Positions 22,850 to 33,640 of a DNA stretch of 64,000 bases are shown piece by piece. Numbering within the stretch: the first letter of the stretch is position 1; each line of letters opens with the position of its first letter. The stretch is taken from NCBI GenBank assembly GCA_017893485.1, contig CM030368.1, forward strand, positions 173,692,004 through 173,756,003, written 5' to 3'. The position numbers and the translations under genes were made by a program. The DNA comes from Hemerocallis citrina. Taxonomy: Eukaryota > Streptophyta > Magnoliopsida > Asparagales > Asphodelaceae. The notes beneath the pieces are model-generated. The model did no database searches, was not told the DNA's origin, and saw only the letters and a program-made list of their open reading frames with translations.

Positions 22850-23333
22850 TACTTCCAAGGATAATCTCCTTGACTTCTTTCCAAGTTCGGAGCACTCTGC
22901 AGAAGGTTTCTCTGAGCATTTCACCAAGGAAGGATTGGTATCTCTGGTTGAGTACAATGAGAAGAAAATGTTTGTGGTGAAGCTAAAGGAGATGAAATCT
23001 GCATTTACTACTCAAATCGCGAAAGAGACTGATATTTCTGAAGTCATCGAGACAGTTAAGCAGCGAGTTAAAGATGCAAAGGTTTCTGATATTGAGGTAG
23101 TGCGCATCTTGTGGGATGCACTAATGGGTGCTGTTCAGTGATCTGGCAAGAATCAACAGCAAGATGCAAATGCTGTACTTCACCAGGTGAAAACATGGGC
23201 TGAATTTTTGAATGTATTTTGTCCGAGCGGGAAGCTGGAACTTGAACTCATGTACAAGGTTCAGATTCAGTGCCACGAGGATGCCAATTTATTGAAGTTA
23301 TTCCCGGAGATTGTCAGGTTTCTATATGATCAG
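22850..23333 (+). pseudogene. Captured eIF5-mimic (BZW/W2-domain) fragment
   Basis: DNLLDFFPSSEHSAEGFSEH, EGLVSLVEYNEKK, KEMKSAFTTQIA, DISEVIETVKQRVKDAK, VEVVRILWD-type and LKLFPEIVRFLYDQ blocks match plant eIF5-mimic proteins, whose W2 HEAT-like domain binds translation initiation factors. One reading frame runs from 22,749 to 23,492 with a single TGA at 23,139-23,141, where Trp (TGG) is expected. About 160 codons are intronless. The catalogue of joins suggests cDNA origin. Confidence 0.88.
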
Positions 23334-23471
23334 CTGAGGTCAGCAACTGAGGCAAGACACTTCACTTTTGATCCAGGAGGATGGAGGCACATGGTCGCGT
23401 ATTTGGGGATGTTTTGGGAGGGGTCTTTTAAGGTTGAAAAAGATCGTCACATTGACCTTGAGGACAAGGTC
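23334..23471 (+). other. Unassigned coding-like tail before the polypurine tract
   Basis: The frame continues after the eIF5-mimic piece (LRSATEARHFTFDPGGWRHM ... RHIDLEDKV). No family recognised. It may be the only remnant of the original element's protein, or a sixth capture. Confidence 0.3.
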
Positions 23472-23489
23472 AAATTAAGGGGGAAGGAT
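23472..23489 (+). other. Polypurine tract
   Basis: AAATTAAGGGGGAAGGAT directly before the 3' LTR. Confidence 0.8.
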
Positions 23490-23814
23490 TGATACAGTTC
23501 TTAGAAGTTAGAACTGTATCTTTTGTGCGTATCCGTCCTCGAGGAATTTTCTCTCTTTTAGGGGTTTATTTGTAAAGTTTGTGGTTTTTTTGTAATAAAG
23601 CCCACGGGCTTGCACGTGCTAGTGTTTTCTTCTTCTTCCATTCTCTTTATATTGAGATGGAGCTTTTTGTATGAGGTTTATGTTGAATGAATTGAAATTA
23701 AAATCTTAGTTTTCTTTTCCTTTTTGTTCTGCTTTTGTTTGGTTTCATGGTGGCCACTGCCGGTGCCTTCCAAAGTTACAACGATCCACCACTGGGTTGG
23801 ATCGGGTTGTAACA
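23490..23814 (+). repeat. 3' LTR of the gene-capturing element
   Basis: 325 bp, TGATACAG...GTAACA, followed by TCGAC, which repeats the five bases before the 5' LTR. Confidence 0.9.
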
Positions 23815-23853
23815 TCGACCCACAAGAATTGACATGGAATCAATGGCCAAAAT

Positions 23854-25320
23854 TTGGGCACGAATCTCGATGCATCAATGGGAGAGTCGGATGAGCCGGT
23901 GGTTCCCATGGAGGGACAAGAACCTGTTCTTGGGATGGAATTCGATACCCCGGATGCTGCACGGAGGTTTTATTCGGCCTATGCGGAAAGGATTGGATTT
24001 AGGGTGAAGAATAGTAAGTTGTTCACTTCGCGGGTGGATGACACTGTGATCACGAGGAGGTTCGTGTGCTTGAAGCATGGGAGGCCGACAAAGAAAGACC
24101 CATTTGATTTGAGTAAGAAGAGGAGGAATAGGGTTTCATCGCAGGAGGGGTGCAAGGCTATGATGCAGGTGAGGGGTTAGAATGTGATTTGAATTGAATG
24201 ATATTGTCGAATTATTCATGAGCATATTGAAACTTCGTATGTTGTAGGAATTATTAGAGAGTAGTGCTCATTTTTGTTATAATTGCAATGGTTTGCTTGG
24301 ATGAGTAGTTACTCTTATCTTTAATGAATTTCTTTAAACTTTCGTCGTGAATTTTCTCTAAAATCTTCACATGTTGTTGCTATCATGTGAATTACTTGAT
24401 GGTTAACTAGACATCTCTTGATCCTAGTGAAAAAAGATGAACATCTGGAAAATTTGAGAAGCTTGTTTAGTCATAGCTGGACATTTTTATTGTGATGAAT
24501 GAATCACTGAATTATGTTATTATTCATTTGATTATGAGCCGTTAGAAGCTCATTTTATTGTTAAGAATTAGTCATAATACGTACTCGAAATTTAACCTTG
24601 TTATCTGATTATAAAAGACTTGATTGATAGTGTCTTCAGCGCAGTATGTCTTGGTCTAAGTGATGTCTATTTTCTCCTGTCCAGTGAACATAACTAGATG
24701 ACAAGCATGTGTTATGCATGTATGTTATTCATCTACAATGGTTTTTTGAGTAACATTCTCATAATATTTGTTAAATATTTGTGAATGAATTATGATCATA
24801 TGAGTGCATGATGCATTTAGCGATGTTAGTCATTTTTCAAGGTTGGCTTCACATACTCTACAGGCTTCAGACACCCTATAGGTTGGCTTCCCACATGAAT
24901 TGGAGTTATCATAGTAAGGGTGTAGTATTTGTACTTTTTTTTTCATCCATATATTTTATTGCCAGTTTCTACTTTGCTTTAATATTTACCTTTTTAAAAA
25001 ATAATTCAGATACTGGCTTATAGCTGTAGTTTTCTTACTTTCATATTTGTTACTATGTTGCAGGTCAACTGCCGTAAGAATGGTCGATGGGTTGTCTCAA
25101 GATGCGCTATTGAGCACTGCCATCCTCTTGGTGTTGTTCTCAGGCTTCCCTTGCAGATAAACCTTGGGAACTCATTGTTCCAACTAGCACTGCAGACTCA
25201 CAGCAAAATGGTCTGGGACCTGGTGGTGGTGTAGCCCAGAGTCTTTTTTGGAGTATTTTAAGAAAATGCAAGCAGAAAATCCCGCATTTTTCTATGCAAT
25301 TCAACTTGACAGAAACAACT
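23854..25320 (+). pseudogene. FAR1/FRS gene fragment with intron, inside the MULE
   Basis: Exon 1 (about 23,854-24,168) encodes the FAR1 DNA-binding domain: VLGMEFDTPDAARRFYSAYA, ERIGFRVKNSKLF, RRFVCLKHG, EGCKAMMQ, followed by GT at 24,169. Exon 2 starts at 25,064 after CAG and continues VNCRKNGRWVVSRC, HCHPLGVV (the WRKY-GCM1-type zinc-binding Cys and His). A frame change follows. [20 protein letters not shown] (about 25,246-25,305) is the start of the transposase-like domain of FRS proteins, after which similarity ends. FRS proteins are transcription factors derived from MULE transposases. The start is cut by the nested LTR element. The retained 895-bp intron means genomic, not cDNA, capture. 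It could also be the MULE's own decayed transposase. Confidence 0.8.
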
Positions 25321-26289
25321 GTGTAGCAACTAGATGAGAGTAGTACTGTAGTAGTTTAAATGAATGGTTTGCAATGAAATGGCATATATGGATGAGAGTA
25401 GTACTGTTCTTCTGGTTTGCTCTATGTTGTTCCAAATATGGCAAGTGCAGCAACTCTCAGTTTTCCTTTCTAAAGCCCCAAACTTGAAGATTCGATGGAC
25501 CCAAACTTGTGTAAAAACTTCTGTAAATTTACAAGGCTGCCAATTCATTCCTCATTAAGAGCCAGAACTCTATCCTTATACTGATCAATTCCTCATTAAG
25601 AGCCAGAACTCTATCTTCGAAAGCCCTAAACTTGAAGATTCGAAGGCTGCCAATTCATTCAAATATACAAATTTTGTACGTTGAAGATGCTGATAAGTAA
25701 TAATACAAACATTAGTAGCAGACTGATGCATATATAATCTCCATTGCTGCAAAAACAGCAGCAAATGTATGAATACAAACATCAAGCAATCCCTCATTCA
25801 TAACATCAAGCAATCTCACAAATGAAGCACTAAAAAAAACTTGTGTAAAAACTTGTTTAAAATTACAAACACTAATAAGAGGAACTGTATCTGCTAACAT
25901 TTTGTATCTTTACAGTTGGACGAAAGAAATATTACAGAACCAACAAGCTCCGATCCTATTAGCTCGTGCATATCATATACGAATGGGGGTACACTGCAGT
26001 AAGATGCTTGATACAATTCAAGCCATTCACACTGCAACGTGATCTTCTATTAGCAATGTGAAGCTTACTGAGTTCATGACAAACAATTTTCAATCTCAGA
26101 CACCAATGTGGAGCTTTTCAGGTTCTAAACAGGATTCCGACGCTTAAATCATGTGCTGAATAACAGACCTACATTCAAAACAAAATTTTCATCACGATCT
26201 TTCCAATTTCGATAACACCATTACCTCAACACAGAGAATCAAACATGGTCATTTTCACCCCAAAAAACAACAAAATTTGAGCTCTTAGT
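25321..26289. other. Unassigned MULE interior
   Basis: AT-rich. Local duplications: 'GATGAGAGTAGTACTGT' twice near 25,335-25,400, and 'CTCATTAAGAGCCAGAACTCTATC' in parts near 25,550-25,615. No supported gene. Confidence 0.45.
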
Positions 26290-26414
26290 CACCTTCTCTA
26301 GCAACCAAGCCAAAATGGCAGCACGCAAAAATGCCTCCCTAGCAACCTTATCAGTCACACCGCCAATCTCACAGATGATCCTCCCCGGCTTAACGCAGCC
26401 CACCATAAACGCAA
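26290..26414 (-). pseudogene. Ribosomal protein uL16 (L16)-like fragment
   Basis: About 42 codons on the minus strand read VKPGRIICEIGGVTDKVARE, then AFLRAA. This resembles the C-terminal part of bacterial/organelle-type L16 (VKPGR-I-x-E-GGV-x-AR). Next to it, 'GGCTTAACGCAGCCCACCAT' is duplicated. Only a scrap; the source (nuclear or organelle-derived) is open. Confidence 0.45.
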
Positions 26415-26439
26415 CGGCTTAACGCAGCCCACCATAAAC

Positions 26440-28398
26440 CCAGCTTGCAGCCACCACCTCAATCAATCACCAAGATCATCCACATGACAACATGAAAAAC
26501 TTTAACATTCACTAGTTCAGAATTTCCATCATCCCACATAGACTTAGCATATATACATAACCAGATTTGAGAGTTTTGATCTACCATAATATTGCTAATC
26601 ACACGCATTCTATTAGGATAGTTTCATTATGTACTTTTGTAAAAAAAAAAAATTCTAGCTTCTTATTTACATCAAAATTACTATCAACCATGACCTGCAC
26701 TCAGTTTCTTAACATTAGCATGAACCTCCAACGACATACTATCTTGATCAATTTGGTTTTTTGTAGAAGGGATACTTTTTGGGTACCACCATCATAGCCA
26801 CAACCATCTGTAATGGTAACGTTGTTGTTTTAGCTAGCGACACAAGAATAAAAGATAAGGATAAGTTATTTGGCTTATTCTCCTCATTACTGTAAGAAGT
26901 TATATATAGTTAAAATTATTACTTCGTTGCAGATCACAATTTAATTACCGATGGATGCAATAACAAGATAAAGTCTGTTGTAGATGATATGATAAATGTT
27001 GCTGGCTCTGACAATGTGAGTTTCTTTTATTAAAATTAAATGTTTGAATTATGCTCATACCTAATAAATATTCATTTTTAAAAATTAAAAAAAAAATTGT
27101 TTTGAATAGATGGATGACTATTCAGCTTTATTAGGGGATGCTGTCACTTGTAATACTCAAATCTTCATTTCTTCAGAGTTTTTGATTTAAATTTAAATAT
27201 TTTATAAAGTGATAAATCTATATATTTTTTATTTGATAATAGCTATCGAGGAATTAGGATAGAAGAAGTTGTCAGACGGTTTCGAGAAAAGATGGGACAA
27301 GTATCGTTTTCAAACAATTTCTTTAGAAAGTCCATTAATGTGGCCCACTAACATACAATTGTAATAAATAACCCAGCTTGCAGCCACCACCTCAATCGAT
27401 AACCCAGATCATCCACATAACAACATGAAAAACTTTCAAAAGCAGGCGCAATGGAACCAAAGATGCAGTCAGATAAAAGTAGACACAAATACACATCCAA
27501 CAGGAGCATTCATAAAGAAATCCAGCATCATAAGGAGAACAACCATAACATTCACTAGTTTAGAATTTCCATCATCCCACATAGACTTAGCATATATACA
27601 TAACCAGATTCGAGAGTTATTTATTACAATTGTATGTTAATGGACCACATTAATGGACTTTCTAAAGAAACTGTTTGAAAACGATACTTGTCCCATCTTT
27701 TCTCGAAACCGTCTGACAACTTTTTCTATCATAATCGTCGATAGCTATTTTCAAATAAAAAATATATAGATTTATCACTTTATAAAATATTTAAATTTAA
27801 ATCAAAAACTCTGAAGAAAAAAAAATTTAAGTATTACAAGTGATACTCTCTATTGACAGCATCCACTAATAAAGCAGCTGAATAGTCATCCATCTATTCA
27901 AAACAATTTTTTTTTTAATTTTTAAAAATAAATATTTATTAGGTATGAGCATAATTCAAACATATACTTTTAATAAAAGAAACTTACATTGCCAGAGTCA
28001 GCAACATATATCATATCATCTACAAAAGACTTTATCTTTATTGTACCCATCAGTAATTAAATTGTGCTCTGCAACGAAATAATAATTTTAACTATATATA
28101 ACTTCTTACAGTAATGAGAAAAATAAGCCAAATACTTCTCCTTTATCTGTTAGTCTTGTGTCGCTAGCTAAAACAACTCCGTTACCATTACAGATGGTTG
28201 CGGCAATGATGGTGGTACCCAAAAAGTATCCTTTTTAAAAAAAATCATATTAATCAAGATCGTATATCAATGGAGGTTCATGCTAATGTTAATAAACTGG
28301 GTGCAGTCATGGTAGTAATCTTGATGTAAATAAGAAGCTAGAAACTTTTTTTGTTACAAAAGTACATAATGAAACTATCCTAATAGAATGCATGTGAT
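26440..28398. repeat. Direct-plus-inverted repeat block inside the MULE
   Basis: Order: D1 (about 26,440-26,590), arm A (26,593-27,362), D2 (27,363-27,618, a direct copy of D1 with ~100 extra bases), arm A' (27,619-28,398, inverted A). The arms pair for ~770 bp ('GTCAGACGGTTTCGAGAAAA', 'GTTTCATTATGTACTTTTGT'). It would form a long hairpin RNA if transcribed. No coding region. Confidence 0.75.
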
Positions 28399-28840
28399 AT
28401 ACACCAAAAGTATAGTAGACTTCACTCTCCCTAAAAGAGTCCACCAAACTACATCGCCTGTATCTAGTTCCCCTCCCCTGCATTTTGTTCTTTCTTTGTC
28501 TTCTCTACTCGTCCACATCCTCGTTCTCCCTATCCTCTCGAATCACCAATGTGTTCGTCCTTCTCTTCTTCTTTGCTACTGCAGTCCCTGCCCAAACATC
28601 CACGAAGTTTATTATGAGTCTCATAATAGCCGACTATCATCAAATTCTAAAGTTGATAGATAAAACCAGCAAATTATATTCCCAGGAAAATATAGATAAC
28701 AATAAGGATGATTGACGGAATATCTAATACAAACCAATTAGTACTCTTCACAAGATAATGTCTCTTAAATGCTTATATTTCAGTTCCGTATTTGCTGACT
28801 TTGCACACTCTGTCAAGCCTTTATCCAAGAGCATCTTTAG
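28399..28840. other. Unassigned sequence before the right TIR
   Basis: A CT-rich stretch (28,440-28,600) and an AT-rich stretch. Short open frames only, with no recognised family. Confidence 0.4.
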
Positions 28841-29264
28841 GATATCACTCTCACCCACAACTTCCCACCACCGCGTGCATACCGTGCCATTGCAAATGGA
28901 GAGGGGCATGGAGGAGATGGAGAGGGGTGGAGAGAGGTTGCGTCGACGCTTCTCAGGGTCGATTTCGGAGATTCAGCGGCGAGGATGCGGGGTGGATTGG
29001 GCGTCAGGGGAGAGGCCGAAGTGCAGAAGAGGAACTTAGGGTTTCGATTTTGGGCGAGCTCAAGTTGGGGATCAATTTTTTGAGAAGAGGAGGAGATTGA
29101 TCTGGTGCGTTGGATCGATTTTCTGAGTGGGGTTCATTGAAAAATTACCATAATGCCCCTCTATTAAGTTTTATTTGGGCGGAATCGATCTGATGCGTTG
29201 GATCAAAATCGAAGGGCGCAGATCTCTAGCTCACGATAAGGATCTGAGCTCACCAGGTCATAAT
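28841..29264 (-). repeat. Right TIR of the MULE
   Basis: Inverted copy of 19,409-19,811, ending ...GAGCTCACCAGGTCATAAT. Confidence 0.9.
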
Positions 29265-32200
29265 AGACTAATTCCAAAATATGATTATGCAGAACACAAT
29301 GCAACTCAACCTATCCCATCTCACATTCTTTTGAGGCTTGTGGCCGGCCATTAAAGAAGAGGGGATGCTCATTTGCGTCAAATTGCTCATAGGTCATCTC
29401 TTTTCAAATTGCCTCATTTTCACTTCATCTACTTATCAAACAATCGCACATTCTCAAAACACCCTTCCATTTCCTAAGCTACTGATTTGAGACAAGAGAA
29501 AGAGACAAGGAGAAGGACAAGGAACAAAGATGAAGAAGAAGCTAGCAAGGAGGTGGATTCACAACTTGTCTTCAACCGAGGTGGGTGTTCCCAACCGTCA
29601 TCCGTGTTTTAAAGTGAGTAGTCTAGTCTCTTTTCATGATATGGATTGCATGCAAATTTTATAGGTATGTGGATGATTGATAATAATAACGTGTGTAAAT
29701 TGTGGTAGAATAACTTGGAAATGTACTCTTGTTTATGTCCTGAAGATTAGGTCTCACTCCGAAAACCATAAATCCTCGACTAGATAGAATTTGGGGCTGA
29801 AATTTTTGTAAGAGAATCTCATGCATGTCTATAATATCTCCACAAATTTTCATAATTAATTTTTGGAATACAATTGATATTTTATTAAAATCCAAACTCA
29901 CTGTTGGTTAGAAATGGAAACAGAGCCTATGCTAATTTTGTCCTGATGTTTACACCAAATTCTAAAAATTTATTCTCTTTGAATATAAGGATTTTTTAGC
30001 TAAAATTTTTATATGTGATTTTAGTATGTGTCTAGAGCATGTGCACCAAATTTAATAAATTTTGGTCATCGTTTGATATTTTAAAATAATCTTGAACTCC
30101 TGACTAGTTGGCAGCTTGTTAGTTTCTGGAGATTTTGTATACTTCTTAGTTATTGATAATTTTAGCATCTTAAATGAAATAATTTGAAGGAACCTTTCAA
30201 CTAAGAAATTGAAGTAGACTTACTAATCTTTCTGTAAAACCTAAGAAACTGAAATTTCATGAAGTATGTAATTATTAGTGATTTTTGCAAGTATCAAGAA
30301 TTGCATGTTAAATTCTTTTGCTCACTGTTTAGATGTATATAAGTTACCATCAACCTAGCACCTTTTAACAGACTTAGAAATGTTGATTATTAACTCATAA
30401 ATCATGTTATGGGTTGTGCAAGTATATATTTTAAATTGCATGTTGATAGAGTAGCCATGTTAGTTCATTTTTTAAAATGAGTGAAACTTGCTCACTATTG
30501 AGTTGTAAATTAATTTTGTGATTAGAGTGTTATTTACATGATTATAATTATTGATTTGGGAATGAGATTATACCCAATTTGTGCATTAGTTGGATGTGCA
30601 TGTTGTGTAGGAATATGGGGCTCATCCGAATTCGTTTATTCCTCGAAACGGGGCCAGAAAGAACCTTATAACGGTAGTTTTTTAGCCGACTATACTTGTT
30701 GTTTAAAATTTTAATTTCAATCTTTTAGGACTTTAGATCAATTCTTTTACATGAATATCATGGGAGTAGAATTCCTATAGTGTTGTGCTAGTATATGGTC
30801 ACTTAGATGGTGATTTTGTTCACTGATCCCTGTTGGCTGATTTTGTTCGCGGTTGTGAGCACTTTTGTACACCCGAACAGTGGGCAAAAGACACTTATGA
30901 AGACTTTAACTTGATGTTAACTAGGGTAGTAATATGAACCCTAGGCCCTAATTGGCAATACATGATTAATTTTATAGAATAGGAGCCTGTATCACCTCGA
31001 ACGTGACAGCAGTTGACTGCTGTCACGTTCCGGTTTGTTCGTTGTCCATGGAAGATTCCACTTGCTGGTTTGGGAGCTACCACTCGTCGGGAGGACCGTG
31101 GAGGTGTGGAAATAAGAGGGACTCAAGAAGAGTTTGGTCGCAGCCCGAAAACGTGTTTGAACTTTAAGCGAAGAGGGCAGAACGGCAGTCGAGGGGAGCT
31201 CGACTTGCTGTTCGTGTGGGCCCGAATCGGGCCGTGTTTGATCAACTCTTGGGCCTAAGTTGGAGGCCAAGTTGGACCATATTTGGGTTGGGTTTAATCA
31301 TAATTAAAATGTCTAAGATTATCTAACAATAAGGGACTAGATAAGAGTAATCTACGGATAAATATTCATTTGATATTAATAAAGAGATTTGACTAGTTGT
31401 CTAACTTAGAATGGATGAATAAATTCAAAGTTAGGATTCTATAATTAGAATGGTAGATTGATTGATAATTGGACTCTTGTAATAGTCATGTTTTAAATCA
31501 TTAGATGGGTTTTGTGCTCTATAGGTGTGCGATTCTAGAGGCTAGGCGGGACCCAAATCGCAGGTAATGTTGATGAGTTGTACCTTCCGGGGAAAAGAAA
31601 TGGATTAATTAGCAAGATTTTTATTATGAAGTAAGGCCGGTATGGTACGCTAACTCTACGCTAACTCTGGGTCATATTATTATTGTCGGGTGTTGTACTC
31701 ATCTGTCAAGGTAACAAATGCGGCACCGTCTCACCTGTCAAGGGGACACGGACAGCGTAGTATCGTCTGTTAATTTTCGGGGTCTAGTGGTAAGAATGGG
31801 AGGCACGTGCTGCAATTTTCTGTCGGAAGTTGGGGCATAGACCCTAAGAATCTGTCAAGTTCTATGTTGTTTAATACGGACATGGAGAGAGTGTAAGACT
31901 CCAAGTCGAACTCTCAGTCTCTCGATGAGCGGAGTTACTGCAGGGCCACCTTTATGTTCGTAACAACTTTTGGGTGTGGTCTGGAGCTGTGGTACCGCAG
32001 GGACCGGGCTTAGGTGGTACCACAGGGACCGGGCATAGTGGAAAACATAGACACCACTACTGACTGCAAAGGCAGAATTGGACCGAATGACTGCAACCTC
32101 ATCAGTCACTAGATGAATGTTAGGAACGAGAAAGAGTACAATAGTAGAATACATGGCGAGGGATCGAACCCTGCAATCAGAAGAACATAAGCTTGATTGG

Positions 32201-32703
32201 GAAGTATGTAGTATGGGATGCATATGTTTCCAATCTAGTGTGCATTAGAATAAGTGCATCGTGTGCATTTGAGTTGTGCATTAGTTGCTAGGTCATGGCA
32301 TACACCGACACTTCTGTTGTGACTTGCATATTTTCTTTCTGCATTAATATTGATTGTTGAGGATTTTGGAGATCGCTGGTTTTATTAGCAAAGAGTTAGT
32401 TGCAATCAACTGACATGACCACAGTTGGTTAGTGTGCAGGACCTGCTGATCGTGGGAGCAGTTGACTCGAGTTGTGTGGAGCATCCAAGTGGAGGATATA
32501 GATTTTGTACAATGTATTTTTGATGTAATTCATGATGTAATTTTTATGTAAGATTATATTGTACAATGTAATATTCTGGGATGTAATAAAAGTTTTCAAT
32601 TTCCTGTAATTTTTACTATGTTATGTGCTCGTTTGAAGTAAAAGATTCTGGATTGTGTAACGAATTTCCCGTGATAGGAAATTGGGGAGCTGCACTATAC
32701 CTC
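29265..32703 (+). repeat. Right-hand part of the solo LTR
   Basis: Non-coding. It contains a 'GTGACAGCAGTTGACTGCTGTCAC' type palindrome near 31,003, short repeats 'GTACCACAGGGACCGGGC' near 32,015, and 'GATGTAAT' runs near 32,520-32,590. It ends GGGGAGCTGCA, after which element B coding resumes. Confidence 0.55.
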
Positions 32704-33640
32704 TACCTACCGGCATCCGAGCATGCGCTAAGCACCGTTCTTATCCGAGAAGACAATGGGATCCAGAGACCTGTCTACTATGTTAGTAAGGTCCTCCGTG
32801 ATGCCACACTCCGATACACTAAGACGGAGAAAATGGCCTACGCCCTTGTCTTGGCACCCCGAAAACTCCACCCTTATTTTCAAGCCCATTCCATTCAGGT
32901 GCTAACGGACCAGCCCCTTAAGCAGGTCCTCAACAAACCGGAGAACTCTGGTTGACTAATCAAGTGGTCTCTCGAGCTGACCCAGCACGATATCAATTAC
33001 AAGCCAAGGACCGCCATCAAGAGGCAATCCCTCGTCGAGTTCATAACAGAGTGCACCATTCTCGAGGCACTTGAGGTCCGAGAGGATGAGCCAATGTGGG
33101 AGCTCTATGTAGATGGCTCGTCCTGCGAAGAAGGGAGCGAGGCTGGAGTCATATTAAGTGGCCCGGACAGCTTCATCCTTCAATACTCCCTATGCTTCAG
33201 CTTTAAAGCATCAATAATGAAGCAGGGAATGAGGCCTTAATCACTGGACACCTCCTGGCTCAGAAGGCTGGAGCCAAGTGCGTTAAAGCATTCGGCGATA
33301 CCCAGCTCATTGTCAACCAAGTAAGTGGAGAGTATGAAGCTTGCGATACCAGGATGGTCCAATACTTGGCACATGTCAGGCTTCTCTTGGCAGACTTCGA
33401 AGATACTACCATTATCAGAATACCCCGAGAGCAGAACAACCAGGCTGACGCCCTGTCCAAGCTAGCGTCATCCTCCTTTGAAGGCCTCAACTGCACAGTC
33501 CTGGTAGAGGTCCTCCTCCGACCTAGCATCAAGAATCCTGAAGTTCCCTGCCCTGATTCGCCCTTACAGGAAGCATCGTGGATGAATCCAATTTTGAAAT
33601 TCTTAAGAAACAATGAATTTTCTTAGGATCTGTCCAAAGC
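32704..33640 (+). pseudogene. pol: RNase H region of element B (two RNase H domains)
   Basis: It resumes the pol frame cut at 18,655: LYLYLPASEHALSTVLIRED, VYYVSKVLRDATLRY, MAYALVLAPRKLHPYF, VLTDQPLKQVLNKPE (gypsy RNase H). A second, archaeal-type RNase H follows near 33,090-33,460 (ELYVDGSSCEEGSEAG, ILQYSLCF, RIPREQNNQADALSKLASS in another frame). Two RNase H domains in series are a mark of the Tat lineage. A TGA near 32,953 and frameshifts break it. Confidence 0.85.

Larger units (their letters stand above)
19895..23814 (+). mobile_element. Gene-capturing LTR retrotransposon, 3.9 kb
   Basis: Complete signature: 5' LTR, initiator-Met-type primer site, polypurine tract, 3' LTR, and TCGAC on both sides (19,890-19,894 and 23,815-23,819). 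The ~3.3 kb interior has no recognisable gag, protease, RT or integrase. It holds intronless fragments of at least five unrelated host genes: fimbrin, a SWI3D-like ZZ finger pair, SEC23, a Spinster-type transporter and an eIF5-mimic (BZW/W2) protein. This resembles maize Bs1, a retroelement carrying transduced cDNA. LTRs differ at roughly 5% of positions by eye, so insertion is not recent. It would need enzymes from another element to move. Confidence 0.88.
19409..29264. mobile_element. 9.9 kb Mutator-like element with ~410-bp TIRs
   Basis: 19,409-19,811 and 28,841-29,264 are inverted copies, about 90% alike by eye, starting ATTATGA(G/C)CTGGTGAGCTC. Long TIRs and a captured host-gene fragment are typical of Pack-MULEs. 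The TIRs include a plant-leader-like stretch (AAAATCGTAACCCTAAG). The interior holds a FAR1/FRS fragment, a nested LTR element, an L16-like scrap and an inverted repeat. No complete MURA transposase is visible, so it is non-autonomous. A clear 9-bp target duplication was not found. Confidence 0.8.
18656..32703 (+). mobile_element. Probable Tekay/Del-type solo LTR, filled by later insertions
   Basis: It splits element B in mid-codon. It starts TGTAATACCCCGC and ends ...TTGGGGAGCTGCA, short imperfect inverted ends like those of Tekay/Del chromovirus LTRs. Five bases at each side, CTGTA and CTATA, look like a target duplication with one change. Removing the MITE and MULE leaves about 3.8 kb of LTR-like sequence, with no gag, pol or second LTR. 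The 29.3-32.7 kb part has the mix of AT-rich and 'leader-like' text (AAGATGAAGAAGAAG, AATTTTTGGAATACAATTG) that I associate with long chromovirus LTRs. Lineage is an inference; the insertion boundaries are better supported. Confidence 0.6.

Noticed and set aside
23854..25234. Intact FAR1/FRS gene
   Set aside because: The start is cut by an LTR element, exon 2 ends in an early stop with a frame change, and the transposase-like and SWIM domains are missing.
19400..29275. 9-bp target duplication of the MULE
   Set aside because: No matching 8-10 bp words flank the TIRs at any boundary I tried.
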